From: Chara braunii
Taxonomy: Eukaryota; Streptophyta; Charophyceae; Charales; Characeae
Direction of reading: 5' to 3'
Length of the DNA stretch: 63,196 bases
Assembly (NCBI GenBank): GCA_003427395.1
Contig: BFEA01000411.1
Location: 609,313-672,508 of the forward strand
Shown here: positions 47,501 through 57,712 of the stretch, piece after piece
Layout of the letters: each line of letters begins with the position of its first letter
Numbering within the stretch: position 1 is the first letter of the stretch
The notes under the pieces: model-generated
The model's input: only the letters and a program-made list of their open reading frames with translations
What the model was told of the DNA's origin: nothing
Database searches by the model: none
Program-made: the position numbers and the translations under genes

Positions 47501-48407
47501 GCTGCGGTTGCATCTGCTTCTGTAGAAGATCCTGCTGTTGACGCGAGGCCTCGTCAGCCGCCTCTAGAGTAAACTCTGACTTCAGGGGGCCAGTCTCCGC
47601 TCCCACCTTGGGTTCTTTCCTCTCATCACTTTCACCGTTTGCTTCGCCATCGTTCATTCGTGGCTTGACCTCAGCTTCCGGCTTCGTCTCCACTATACTG
47701 GACATCTTCTGATCGTGGTGGGGTTCTTGAAAACCTGCCATAACGTTCTGTGCATCGCCTGCCGGCGCAACGACAGCGCCGGGACCGCCATAGCTCTGCA
47801 TGCCGGGAGCAGACGCGGAATCATGGATGCTGCGATGATGATCGTCTCCCTCCATGGGGGGAATCACCATCTTAGGTGGCGTGATTCCCGCCGAAAGAGG
47901 AGGGGGAGGAGGAAGTCCCTGAGAAGGAGAGATTGAAGAGAGAGCCGTAGCGTTCGTACCCATTCTCTCAGCCGCGAAAACCCCAATGCCGCCGCCGACG
48001 CCGCCGACACCGCTACCGACGCCTTGGTGATGGATTTCAGACGCTGCGCTCATGCGTGCAGTCAAGTCGATCCCAACCGTCCCAGCACCAGTCGACCCTA
48101 ACCCTGATCCAGCAACAGGCGGAGGAATTACAGGAACCGGTGAAGCTTGGGAGGCACCCACACCCGTGTTACTGTTTCCACTGCCGCTGCCAAACTCCAA
48201 AGTACCCAAAGATTGCTGCTGCGGATGTTGCGGAGGCGGCGGCGGCTGTCCCGAAGGCAGGGAGTTGTATACAGAGGAAACCAGTTCAGATGGCGGCAAT
48301 GGCCCACTTGGATTGCTATCCTTGAACCCAACCCCGGGATCCGTTGCTGCCGCAGGAGCGCCATTCAAACTCGCCTCCGAAGAGGGGACCAAGACCTGGC
48401 CGTCCAT
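26419..48407 (-). CDS. Three-RRM RNA-binding protein, RAVER/hnRNP R-Q-like, with prion-like Q-rich tail (19 exons)
   Basis: I reconstructed this gene by joining open segments at GT-AG sites that keep frame: 19 coding exons, about 1474 codons. The start ATG has an in-frame TAG 18 nt upstream. The order is a low-complexity N-terminus (about 1-380), a degenerate RRM1 (about 384-466), RRM2 (469-545; RNP2 LFIGNL, RNP1 KGYGFVEY), RRM3 (557-632; RNP2 LFVDRL, RNP1 RGFAFIEF), Gly-rich and Met/Gly-rich segments (about 645-800), and a Gln/Ala/Tyr-rich tail ending SKRPRY. The RRM2-RRM3 linker (VEWSD...LFVDRLPREFND) resembles animal RAVER proteins, which bind PTB and act in nuclear splicing; hnRNP R/Q is the alternative family. 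Fifteen of 18 introns are phase 0. A nuclear splicing or mRNP role is inferred from domains only. An additional small exon could have been missed. Confidence 0.88.
26694..26774 (-). CDS. Exon 18: 27-codon Gln-rich cassette
   Basis: Encodes QQTAATAEAGQKRTVDQAYA and then TQQQQQQ, phase 0-0. The acceptor is GTTTCCACAG and the donor is GTGAAT. Confidence 0.75.
27818..27919 (-). CDS. Exon 17: small Ala/Tyr/Gln cassette
   Basis: Encodes AQVAATAAAYSQQAGYVQQQ and then GYPAQGAAATVYYQ, phase 0-0. The acceptor may be GATAG (used here) or GCACAG 6 nt further in, which would drop AQ. The donor is GTAAAG. Confidence 0.75.
28099..28639. repeat. Tandem duplication (290-bp period x2) in intron 16
   Basis: Units 28099-28352 and 28389-28639 share AGCAGACCCA at the start and CTGTCTGGGAAATGCAC near the end, with moderate divergence. 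Confidence 0.85.
28880..29122. repeat. Tandem duplication (126-bp period x2) in intron 16
   Basis: Both units carry CCATTACTACAGAAGA and TTTTCAAATTGC...GAGAGCAA. Confidence 0.85.
29434..29649 (-). CDS. Exon 16: Ala/Thr/Gln-rich cassette with QQWAAYYAAQ
   Basis: A symmetric phase 0-0 exon of 72 codons containing TLEQQWAAYYAAQAAAA and a QTQQQQQ tract. The acceptor is TTGTTGCAG and the donor is GTGAGC. The match to exon 15 suggests an ancient exon duplication. Confidence 0.85.
29865..30011 (-). CDS. Exon 15: Ala/Thr-rich cassette with QQWAAYYAAQ
   Basis: A symmetric phase 0-0 exon of 49 codons containing TPEQQWAAYYAAQAAAA. The acceptor is a tandem CAGCAG (NAGNAG), so the first Gln may be optional. 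The donor is GTAATT. It is paralogous to exon 16. Confidence 0.83.
30478..31194 (-). CDS. Exon 14: 239-codon Gln-rich core of the prion-like tail
   Basis: The largest tail exon, phase 0-0. It is dominated by Q/A/Y with repeated QQYAQYGQQQ, one QQWTDWYNQQ and a final VQQQYAAYYQQQ. The acceptor is TGCTTGCAG and the donor is GTCAGT. The plus strand is Leu-rich and open for 274 codons only because it is antisense to CAG/CAA codons. Confidence 0.88.
32593..32736 (-). CDS. Exon 13: Gln-rich cassette
   Basis: A symmetric phase 0-0 exon of 48 codons starting QYGQQQQGYYQQQQ and ending AASSQAAQ. The acceptor follows TTTTTTGTTGCAACAG; the donor is GTAAAA. Confidence 0.83.
33330..33590 (-). CDS. Exon 12: Gln/Tyr/Ala-rich cassette
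   Basis: A symmetric phase 0-0 exon of 87 codons with repeated QQAY, QQQQYALQGYQQQ and QAQYQPGTQASYAAGAQNAY features. The acceptor is ATTTTCAG after a pyrimidine-rich run; the donor is GTAATC. Confidence 0.85.
33846..34106. repeat. Tandem duplication (133-bp period x2) in intron 11
   Basis: Both units carry CACCTGTCACAA...CTCACTGTGAGCCC...GACGGCCGTAGCTCTG-type sequence. Confidence 0.85.
34161..34280 (-). CDS. Exon 11: Gln-rich cassette
   Basis: A symmetric phase 0-0 exon of 40 codons (QTVQAQGQATVQNQAAQQQL onward). The acceptor is GAAGCAG; a GAAG acceptor 3 nt upstream would add one Gln. The donor is GTGAGT. Confidence 0.8.
34702..35123. repeat. 211-bp tandem duplication of the start of intron 10, including the 5' splice site
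   Basis: Two adjacent units (34702-34912 and 34913-35123) are nearly identical. The exon 10 donor at 35122/35121 lies at one unit border, and an equivalent GGTGAGTTCTC decoy lies at 34912 downward on the minus strand. Confidence 0.85.
35123..35190 (-). CDS. Exon 10: 23-codon linker exon
   Basis: It is open only in phase 1, giving GAGAVQVGSTDPQSGAALTV and then PG. The acceptor is TATTGCAG and the donor is GTGAGT. The donor and the following intron start are duplicated 211 bp downstream. Confidence 0.75.
35978..36245 (-). CDS. Exon 9: Met/Gly/Pro-rich segment
   Basis: It encodes repeated GMMGRGMGGMMM-type sequence, low complexity and methionine-rich. The acceptor is TTTGCAG. I place the donor at GTGGGG after CAAG because exon 10 is only open in phase 1. 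A second possible GT (GTCGTC, 35931) is less consistent with the frame. Confidence 0.75.
36545..36654 (-). CDS. Exon 8: Gly-rich then Met/Pro-rich segment
   Basis: It begins in phase 1 with seven glycines and continues SGGGSMRGPSMQQMLGPRMM to GIGM. The acceptor is TTTGTGCAG and the donor is GTGAGT. Confidence 0.85.
37511..37634 (-). CDS. Exon 7: Gly/Arg-rich segment
   Basis: It encodes FYKQRMGTSGSHYGRNR followed by an RGG-like Gly/Ser/Arg segment. The acceptor is GTCGCACAG and the donor is GTAAGA in phase 1. RGG-type stretches often bind RNA and are arginine-methylated; here that is inference. Confidence 0.85.
37820..38148. repeat. Tandem duplication (about 165 bp x2) in intron 6
   Basis: Units 37820-37988 and 37989-38148 share AAATGACATCAC... 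through CATACATGGACAAGATT... to GTCGTGGGTAA. Confidence 0.85.
38601..38709. mobile_element. 109-bp foldback MITE, copy A (intron 6)
   Basis: It starts TACCGTCTTCACCCGAATA and ends with the imperfect inverse (TATTCGAGTGAACACGGTA). The inner halves (GTATTTGG... / ...CGGCGATAATTCC) are degraded here compared with the other copies. Its ends begin and finish in TA, compatible with a TA target. Confidence 0.8.
38919..38998 (-). CDS. Exon 6: end of RRM3
   Basis: It encodes ALDGHDFMGSKIRVSFGNPS, the last helix and strand of RRM3. The acceptor is GTGTGCAG and the donor is GTATGT. The preceding intron of 168 bp is one of the shortest of the gene. Confidence 0.9.
39167..39299 (-). CDS. Exon 5: central RRM3 with RNP1
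   Basis: It contains RGFAFIEF, the RNP1 of RRM3, with the preceding helix (ALQKLFENYGKV). The acceptor is TTGTGCAG and the donor is GTAGGT. It ends in phase 1, so the split codon is completed by exon 6 (giving ADRA). Confidence 0.9.
40847..40955. mobile_element. 109-bp foldback MITE, copy B (intron 4)
   Basis: The left arm (ACCGTCTTCACCCGAATAG) and right arm (CTATTCGGGTAAAGACGGT) are near-perfect inverses. The pairing continues through the middle (CCCGATAATTATAGCCGTAT against ATGCAGCTATGATAACCGGG), so the whole unit folds as one hairpin. Confidence 0.85.
41326..41466 (-). CDS. Exon 4 (codons 522-568): end of RRM2, start of RRM3
   Basis: The acceptor is CTGCTGCAG and the donor is GTAAGT. The segment has the RAVER-like transition from RVEWSD (last strand of RRM2) to LFVDRLPREFND (RNP2 of RRM3), with a short linker between the domains. 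Confidence 0.9.
41658..42050. repeat. Tandem duplication (about 196 bp x2) in intron 3
   Basis: Both units carry TCAGCATTTTCTTTTTT, GAAACATGTAGTAGAGG and GGGACAGTCTTTCTCC. A further shared flank (AATAATCAAATAGTTTTACC near 41620 and 42150) suggests a larger nested duplication. Confidence 0.82.
42837..42902 (-). CDS. Exon 3 (codons 500-521): RNP1 of RRM2
   Basis: This 22-codon exon carries KGYGFVEY, the RNP1 core of RRM2. The acceptor is CATCAG before GTC and the donor is GTGAGA after CAG. It restores the RRM2 fold exactly between exons 2 and 4. Confidence 0.88.
44322..44430. mobile_element. 109-bp foldback MITE, copy C (intron 2)
   Basis: It starts TACCTTCTTCCCCCGAATAC and ends GGGGGAAGAAGGTA. 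The arms carry compensatory changes relative to copies B and D (CTTCTTCCCCC pairs with GGGGGAAGAAG), so the hairpin is retained while the sequence differs. Confidence 0.85.
44475..44608. repeat. Tandem duplication (about 69 bp x2) in intron 2
   Basis: CTATACAAGAGARTCACGAG through GCATTGTCAAAGCACCGATA occurs twice in direct succession. Confidence 0.85.
44733..45035 (-). CDS. Exon 2 (codons 399-499): rest of RRM1 and start of RRM2
   Basis: The acceptor is ...CCGACAG before GAT; the donor GTAAGT follows TTT, phase 0 on both sides. It encodes the rest of the degenerate RRM1, including a Gly-rich loop, then the RNP2 motif LFIGNL of RRM2. The upstream pyrimidine tract is poor, so this acceptor is slightly less certain than the donor. 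Confidence 0.82.
45248..45356. mobile_element. 109-bp foldback MITE, copy D (intron 1)
   Basis: It runs from TTCAGTCTTCACCCGAATAC to TTCGGATGAAGACTGTA. The inner part contains TGCAGCTATAATGACCGTAC, pairing with GTACAGTCATTATCCCTGTA. Same length as the other three copies. Confidence 0.83.
47214..48407 (-). CDS. Exon 1 (codons 1-398) of RAVER-like gene
   Basis: The exon begins with ATG and ends at GAG followed by donor GTAGGG, phase 0. It encodes a disordered Ser/Gly/Pro-rich N-terminus, an acidic-basic stretch, then a Gln/His tract (about 325-360) written largely in CTG/TTG repeats on the plus strand. The last residues (CVRISGMGGDVYDE) start the first, degenerate RRM. Confidence 0.88.
47345..47465 (-). 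repeat. CAG/CAA/CAT trinucleotide tract inside exon 1
   Basis: On the plus strand it is CTG/TTG/ATG trinucleotides; on the coding strand it gives the poly-Gln/His tract. Such tracts are replication-slippage prone. Confidence 0.85.
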
Positions 48408-48700
48408 TAGAGTAGAGCTCTCCTAACTTTCTCTGTGCGCTTCTTTCCTCTTTCCCTCTGCCCAGCTGCTCGATACCAGATCCCGCTTCGTGGCCACCCC
48501 AAACAGTCCACCCACCCAGCGCCTGACCGACCGACCTGCCGACAGCAAGAGCAGGCGAAAAACAAAACGAAAGACTCTTTGGAGGAGGAGATAATAATAA
48601 GGTTTCGCGAGACCCACCGCTCCTTGGCAGCCGCCGTCACTAAGAGCGGCACACCTTTGTGACCGTACCCTGAAGTGTGGTAACTATTCTGCGCCCTGGT
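48408..48700 (-). promoter_or_regulatory. 5' UTR / proximal promoter region of the RAVER-like gene
   Basis: A GC-richer stretch lies upstream of the ATG on the minus strand. An in-frame TAG lies 18 nt before the ATG, so the reading frame cannot extend upstream. I see no obvious TATA box; the transcription start cannot be placed from sequence. Confidence 0.4.
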
Positions 48701-49670
48701 GCCTCCTCTTGACCGTTCCAGCGATAGATCGCTCTTTGCCTGAAATCGCCGCCCTCAACTGCCCCCCGGCCTCTATCGCTCCGTTCTCCTTCTCTATTCC
48801 TCGGTTCTCCACGCCTGCTCTCTATCTCTATTACGGAACCGCAGCTGCCCATCAACCGCCACCGTCCCAGGCTGCGCCAGTCTTCGAGAACACGCACGAC
48901 AAAGGGAGGCGAGCCCTTGGCTTTGCCGATTCTGAGAAGAATCGCCGCTGCTCCCGATTACCCAAAGAACACTGCCGATTGAACGAGGACATGCAAGAGA
49001 AGCCAAAAGCGTTAGCGCACGTTGAGAGAGAATCCTACATACACGGACCTCTCTAGAGCGTAATGGGGCCGATTTCTTTGTGAATATCTATGGGCAGGGG
49101 TCATCAGAAATTCGAGGCCAGGCATCTCATGTGCGATGGGCTTGGGAAACTGGTAAGACCTGTGAGGAGATCAGTATGCAAGGAGTCCCGAAAAGCATGG
49201 AACTTTCTCAAGGCCCGGTCACAAGCCATGTGAGACACTCGTCCCTAAAGATAAGTGTCCTTTCACATGGCATGTGACAATCATAGTGTCCTACAGATGC
49301 TGAAAGACACTATGCTATCAATGCTATCAAAGACACTGCTCTTGGGTGGTTGTCTCTCGACTTCCGGAGAAAGGGCAGTTGGGACGCAAGAGAGTGCCTT
49401 CGGAACCGTGTGCGTAGTTTTGGCTACACAACCTGAAGGTGGGATTGGCCAGGAGAACAGGATGCAATTGCAGAGAGACAAATAGTAGCCAAAGGAGAGG
49501 GATGTGGGAAACCTCGGGGGCGGCCCACTGACAGCCCGAGTCCAGAGGGAGGCTAGTATGAACACAATACATACATGTAATAATTGATTCACAAAAAAAT
49601 AGTGCAGTTCCTAATTTGACACCATGCTTCTTGGGGGTATTCTCTTTCCTTTCCAAAAAAACTAGTTGAA
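48701..49670. other. Upstream flank; no gene seen
   Basis: Mixed-composition sequence between the gene start and the transposon field. Contains a tandem TGCTATCAA repeat near 49312. No domain-bearing ORF. Confidence 0.45.
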
Positions 49671-49679
49671 ATGCACCCG

Positions 49680-50077
49680 TAGAAAATTTGTATATGTGTA
49701 TCTTACATAATAGAGAAGCTACAAATAAAGTTTGAAAAAATCATAAATTTTTTCATGCCCCGAAATAAAGGAAAAACAAAAAGTGAAAAGAGAGGAAAAA
49801 CAAATTGATGAGTGGGCAAGCAAGTTTGACACCACCATCTTTGCAGATTTTTCATTTTGTTTTGGCTAAAGAGAATGGCTTCAAACTTAAGAGGGAGATA
49901 CCTTACATCACAAAAAATTCACACAAAAAAAAATAAAAAAATAAAAATATGTAGGTGCCAAAATTTATTTTTGCGGGGTTCGAACCCCTTCAGGTTCGGG
50001 GCCCATACGGGGATCCGAACGCCCAAACATTCGGGGGTAAGCTTAGGGGCCTCCGTACGTTCGTGCTGGCAATCCTG
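49680..50077. mobile_element. Truncated hAT-like element E4
   Basis: The right part of an E2-like element: CCATCTTTGCAGATTTTT module, GTTCGAACCCCTT segment, and terminus TGCTGGCAATCCTG before TATATAATATT. The left terminus is missing. Confidence 0.6.
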
Positions 50078-51223
50078 TATATAATATTATTTTAAATTTG
50101 ATAAAAAGAAAAGGTGATCCTGAGGTAAATTTTGTGCAATTTATATTTCTTTATATTTTTTTTCTCATAATTTTATGATTTTGTTGTTGTTGGGACCTTC
50201 TATGACCCTTGCACGTTTGGGCAGCTTGGACAAACAAGGTGGCTTGGGCAGCCCGATTGATAGCCTAGGTTAGTATCAACTTCATGAAAAAAAAAAAAAC
50301 TTGATGCTAAGATGTGATTATTTTTCCAACACCTTATGATACCTTCTTTGTATATCAATGATAATTATGATTTTTTTTTTTTTTTTTTACACATTTATGT
50401 AAACAATCTTCCTCCTCAAATGTCTAAAATACTTATGAGAATGACAAGTATGCAAACAAATAAATATAAACAACAATCATCGCATGACGAGAAAGGTGGA
50501 GCAAAACAAAATGAGAAAATTATATCTTTCTGTTGTTGTAGTGTTCAGTATGGTTGAGGGACTGCAAAAAAAAAAAAAAAAAACAAAAAAAAAAACTATC
50601 ACATTACCTTGATAATGTTAAAACTTTGACGTTGCATCGTCACAACGAAAAAAAAATCTTCGAAGATGGCGGTGTCAAAAACGTGCTTGCCCACTCAATA
50701 ATTTCATTCTCGTTTTATTTTTATTTTTTATTTTTAGTATTTGATTTTTATTTTAAATTTTATAAAGAATTTTGATGTAACGTTAAGGTAAATGTTGTTC
50801 AGTTTATTCTTCTGCATAACATATATTTGTTTTCTTTGTTCGGCTGAACGACCAAACACGTCGAGAAGGGGTGTCGAACGTTCGGGCGGTGTTCGATCCG
50901 TCCCGAACATCAACCACCCTCATTATATATTATATATATATATATATAGGTTACGAATCGGGTCATCCGGGTCACCCTATTTTCCCGGACGGCCCGACCA
51001 TGTAAGGACAAAGGAAGATCTTAGCAAGAAAAAAAAAAATTAAAAAAATCCGAAAACAAAAACTATGTTATGCAAAAAATAACCAAAACAACTTTTGCCT
51101 CAGGGTCACATCGAAAATTTATACCATATTAAAAAAAATACTAAAGTTAAAATTAAATTTTTATTTATTATTTTTATTTTATTTTTTGGCCCAAGAGAGC
51201 AAGTGCCCCCCGACCACTCTGGT

Positions 51224-52087
<864 letters not shown>

Positions 52088-52106
52088 TATATATATATAC
52101 ACACAC

Positions 52107-53400
52107 AAGATCACCAGCCCGTATGTATAGAGGTTCCTGGGCCGACCTCCGTACATACGGGCATTCGAGTTCCGAAACAGAAGGCGTTTGGCCCTTACAA
52201 AAATAAGTTTTTTTTTTAAATTTTGTGGTGTGACTTTTCTATGATGTGAGGCACATGCCTGAAACTTTTCAAGTTATTTCGCTAAGCCAAACAAAAATAA
52301 AAGATCGTCAAAGATGGCGGTGTCAGAATGTGCTCGCTCACTCACTATTTAGTTTTTTTCAATTTTGACGATTTTTAACGAGTTTTTAAGTAAAAAGTCA
52401 AAAAATAAAAAATTGTCAAAGATGGCGGTGTCGAAAACCTGCACACTCACTCAATAATTTTAATTTTAATTTTAATTTTATTTATTTTTATTTTATGTAG
52501 CACCGAACGTGAACAAGCGTAAAAAATCATTCGAACGCAAACATAAGAATTTTTTTATTTTTTTTTTAAACAACTTTTGCCTCAGAGTCATGTTTAAATT
52601 CGTCATCAATTATGAGTTAAAAATCAAAAACTATATTTTATTTTTTTTATGAAACAAAACTTATGTTCGCCCGAATATGTTCGCGAGCTGTTCACGCGAA
52701 CGCGCTCACCGTGCTGCGCAATTTTTATTATTAGCTTTAACTTTTTATGTGATTTATATTTCAAATTTGGTAAGGAATTTTGAAGTAATGCTCAGGTAAA
52801 TATTTATTATTATTATTTTTTTCTTGGCTACCATAGTGGCCCAGGGCCACTTGCCTGACCGGCCAAAATAAATAAATAAATATATATTTTTTTTTAACTT
52901 TAATTTTTATTTAAAATATGATTAAAAATTTTGATGAGACCCCCCAACAAAAAGTTGTTTATTTTATTTTTACGCATAATATAGCTAGGCTATCAACCGG
53001 ACCGCCCGAGTCCCAGTTGGCCAGCCCGTGCAAGGACCAAGGAAGGTCCGAGAAAAAAAAAAAAAAAAAACACAATTAAAAAAATCCGAAAAAAAAACTA
53101 ATGTTATGCAGAAAAACAAACTCAACCACATTTGCTTCAGGGTCACATCGAAATTCGTCACCAAATTTAGAATACAAATTAAAATTTACAAATATATATA
53201 TATATATTTTTTTTTTGACTCGGTCGGGCAAGTGACCCCGGACCACTCTGGTAGCCTAGTAACATAGTTTTTTTTTGACTTTTTTTATTTATTATTATTA
53301 TTTTTTTGTTAAAATCTTCCCTGGTCCTTGCACGGCCGGGCCGTTCGGGAAAATAGGGTGATCGGGCGGCCCAGTTGGTAGTCTAGTTTTTCTTCATGAC
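52107..53400. mobile_element. Fragmented hAT-like repeat cluster
   Basis: It starts with AGATCACCAGCCCGTATG, an E3-like left end, and contains two more AAAGATGGCGGTGTC modules (about 52312 and 52418). It also contains GGGAAAATAGGGTGA-type segments (53340), shared with 1295 and near 50980. Boundaries are unclear. Confidence 0.5.
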
Positions 53401-53449
53401 CCAGGCGGCCCGGTTGGGAGTCACTGACAAGGGCGGTGGTTGTTCGGGA

Positions 53450-55481
53450 CAAGTTTGAAAAAAACTACCCTGAGAACCTTACCTTGAAACGGACCGATGA
53501 CACAAAAGGTACCTAGGACTTCTTGGGGTGCCGATTGAAAGTGAGGCAGAGCCCCCAATTCTTGGATACTATCTAGAAGGTGAAAAATCAGGCTACGATC
53601 TGGTCAGATAGGCCGCTTGTGATACGGACCGGACAAGATTTTAAGTCCGACCTACTGAGCACTGTCTGTCCTTCCTCAACCCTATACTACTTTGTTGAAC
53701 CACCAACCCCATGCTGTCTTCCCGCTCGACATGGGTCAGGAAACAACGTTCAACTATTGTCAAAAGAGGGCAGACAAAAGTTACATACTTAGCTATATAC
53801 CACTCGTACTTGTTTGTTCACGGACTACAACTTATATACCACATACTCAATTACTGGTTTGTTTTCAACTTTTACTGCTACCCAATCACCTAAATGACAA
53901 GAGGGATACTTCTCGAAGCTCAACAAAAACATTATTGGAAATTACGACAAGCGCAGCAAGGCCAAGGTCAATTTTCATAGGTTGTCCCACTTTCCAGCGA
54001 AAATATCGAGGATTTTCCCAAAGAACTGGTCCGGGAAGCCTTTTCGCCTTATACTCCAGTTTCAAAATGAGGACGTGGACCAAAATCCTCGTCCGATGGG
54101 TTTTTTGTCAAGCCTGTGGAGACTCCCAGAAACCACACCCACTTTCATATGTCGACTCGTCAAGGATCTGAAGTTCTGACCCCTACAGATCACCAACGAC
54201 TTATTTGATCAAATTTTGGCCTCATTTTGTAAAGTCTATAGGCTCCCCCAAAACAGGAAGTGCCGAACGTTCAACAGAAAAATTATCGTTTTTTTTTTTT
54301 TATCGTGGGGTCTCCCCTCTTTAAACTGTTAAAAAATTGTTTATCAACTATTTATCAACTGTTTATCCTGACACATGTCCCGTGTTCTAGAGGAAGTGAT
54401 GAAAACCAACGTTTGTAAGTTATACAGTATATACGAAGTCATATGTTAAACTGATGAACTTTGTGTTGATAAACTGTTGATAATTTGTTGATACTATGTT
54501 GATCAACAGTCGAGCACAAGATTTTGTGTTGAAGATCATGTTGGAATCGTGATGAAAATGTGGTGGGATTGTAATAAATTTGTGATGGAAAAATCATGGA
54601 AGTGTGATGAACTTATGGTTGATGTCTGATAGGCTGACCAACATTCAATGTTTTCGTGTGTGTGCGATGAGCCACATAAGAGAGCATTCAGAGCGCAATG
54701 GAGTGTGTCATTTGGGGTTTTATATATACATTGCGTTCATTGCAACATGCATTGAATGAACTCAGTACTTAAGTGTGATGTCACATGCATTTGTATTCGT
54801 GAAGAACCAACACATATAGAGTTTGAAAAAAAAATGTCAAAGTCATAATGTTTTTTTTTTTCCATCGCAACTGTGGACTTTTATAGACTATTTGATTTTG
54901 CACGTGCCAATACAGCAATGCTCTGAGGAAAATAAAGGACCATGTTCCACACTTTTTGTGGTGTGTTTATAATTTTGGACATATTGTTGTGATAGTTATA
55001 AGCATTGCCTCGCTACAATTGATTTGTTGTGAGATCTATGTATAAGCATTGTTGAGGATGGAGCGCTCGAAATAGAAAAGGCATCATTGTTCATACGACT
55101 ATTTTTTGTGCTTCGATATTACACCAAACGATAGGGGATGGGGCTGCTTGTTTGTGGAAGGATTGTGTGTTTTTTTATGTGACCGCACCTCCTCATTGAT
55201 GACCCTTAATGCACATTTGGACCGAAATGATATGACCTTGAACATATATAGTTTGTGGATCCAAAAAGGAAAAAAAAAATAATGACGTTGCACTAACACT
55301 CTCGTACTCATTTTTTAAGTGGACATCATGCATACATGCTCGTTGTGACTATGACAGTAATTTGGGTTGAAGGGTAATGCGCATGTTAAGTACACGGACA
55401 AATAAATACTTGTATGTCCAAAAATGCTCATTGATTTCAAAATGATACATAAATAGAGTATATTTGTTTCTCATTTCTTTC

Positions 55482-55516
<35 letters not shown>

Positions 55517-55741
55517 AATGAGAAAGTCTCACTTTGTTTTCCCTCATGTCATCTTACGGTCACCTCCGGACACATGGTTCTATACTGGGGGTCATATAAG
55601 AAGGTGACACCCAGTACCCAACTTTTTATCCCCTGCCTTTACTAAGTCATTTTCTCTACACAAGACTATGCTGTACTCCGGATACTGTGAGCTTACATTA
55701 TTCTGGTATATAGTCCTGATCCGTTCCTCCTCTCAACACTT

Positions 55742-55790
<49 letters not shown>

Positions 55791-57385
55791 GTCTGTCTCG
55801 TTGTGACACGAATCATAAGCACGCAGTCCCACAACATCTCCAATCATAATGTCTCTGTCAAAATAACAGAAGTGTTATTGTTTTCAAAGGCATGACTTTG
55901 TTGCGATTCCGTGCAATGTTCACTATATCGTTTTTTTTTTTTGCGGTCATTTTCAGCAACTGGTCTAACGTCTAGCTTGTTTTCTATTTTATTTCTGTGT
56001 GAATCACGAGTTCGGCAAACGCCAGTTACTGCAAGATACCGTGAAGGTTTCAGTCGTCCCTTCTTATTCGAAACATCTTTGTGACTGTCATTTCGAAAGT
56101 TGATGCTCCCCATGACTCGTCGCCCTTCCTTCTCCATGTCTTGCCCGTGCTCATTTAGGCGCGAAGTTCATTTCGAATGGCCATGTTATGATCCGACTGT
56201 ACGCATCGCACAAGCGGGAGACCCTTCTCTACCAAAAAAAAAAGGTATTGACTGTCAAATCAACTCGACACAGAGCGTTGTCATCGTTTGGATGCGCGCT
56301 ACAAATGCACACCGCACATTATTATCCTCTAAATACTTTCCAAATCCTTCCTTGATAACTCCTCCTAATAAGTTTGCCACCAACTGCAACGAATTAAAAA
56401 ACTTATCATCTGAAGGTTAGAATGTTGCATTCCTCTATGCCAAGTATACAAACGTTTTCACAACAGACCCGAACAGTCTGTCATTTTTTTTTTTTTTCAT
56501 AAAAATCGTATTCATCAGGTATGCAACCTGCCAAAGCTTTCGGTCTGTCGACTCGTTCCTCACATATGCCCCTCTTATTACTACAATCTCGCGGCCTGCA
56601 ACATCGTGCATACCAACCACAAGTCGAAAGTCAATTTCCCTCACTCATATACACACCTTCGCACATACACCCACAAACATACAGAAACCCCCACACATAC
56701 TTGGTTAGTGTTTTTCTTTATCGAAAAACGTTTTTAGTTCACAATTTTTTCGCACTAAGAATGGTGGATGGCAACGTTTCACATTGAACAACAATTTGTA
56801 CGCATTCGCATGATGTTTCCACTTCTGTCACAGATTGTTTACCTACGTTTTTCAACTGTTATCTCCTTGCACGCTAATTGCTTATCAACATTGCTTTCCT
56901 CCTTGCCTCGACCACTTGCTCCTCATTGCGTTTTTCTCAACGTCATTTTTTCCTTATTTAAGCTACATCATTTTTTTCTGCAACTGCTTTAGGTTGATTC
57001 TTCGTGGTCATCGTCCTCATCATTGCCGTTCTTTATGTTGTTATAGCCTTCGTCATTGTCCTTCTTTTTCTGTTTCGATCATCCTTTTCATATGATTATT
57101 TTTCCTTTAATGTGTTCATATTCCCTCCTTCACCTTCCTGTGTCATTTACATGTACTGTCGTTCTTGATCGTTTGCGAGTCGTGTTCTTAGTCTGTTACC
57201 ATTGTTGAGCGTTCATTGTTATTCCTCGTAAAGTATAACATTTTTCGTGTGAACAAGTCATCAACATTCTCACGACCTCATGAGCGTTTTCTTCTTCTTG
57301 CTTACCTTTCCTCATGCGATGATACCTCACTTATTCATGGGGTAAGAGATGTGTGTGTGTGTGTGTATGAGAGAGAGAGAGAGAG

Positions 57386-57438
<53 letters not shown>

Positions 57439-57712
57439 TTTGAAGACATATATGTGGGAGGCAAGTTTTTGTAATGCAATATGAACAACACACACAAGAA
57501 ACACCACTTTTCGATACAGTTGGGAACTTGGTGCCAACTGCGCCAGAGTACGACAACAACTTTTAATACACGGCCCCCACTTCCCAATGGTATCGTCAAA
57601 AGGAAAATAACATTAAGGGAGAGAGATGGATGGACAAATACACGTGCAAATAAATATATATATATATCAATATATATCAATATATATCAATATATATATA
57701 TATATATATATA
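53450..57712. other. No confident gene
   Basis: ORFs of up to 159 codons (53692-54171 plus) have no recognisable domain. Microsatellites: (CT)n at 55487-55514 and 55746-55787, and a (GA)n-(A)n tract at 57368-57434. The region 54300-54640 is rich in TTGATAA/GTGATGA-like words. Confidence 0.45.

Noticed and set aside
53692-54171. 159-codon plus-strand ORF
   Set aside because: No recognisable domain; surrounded by repeat debris. Could be a decayed element gene, but I cannot support it.
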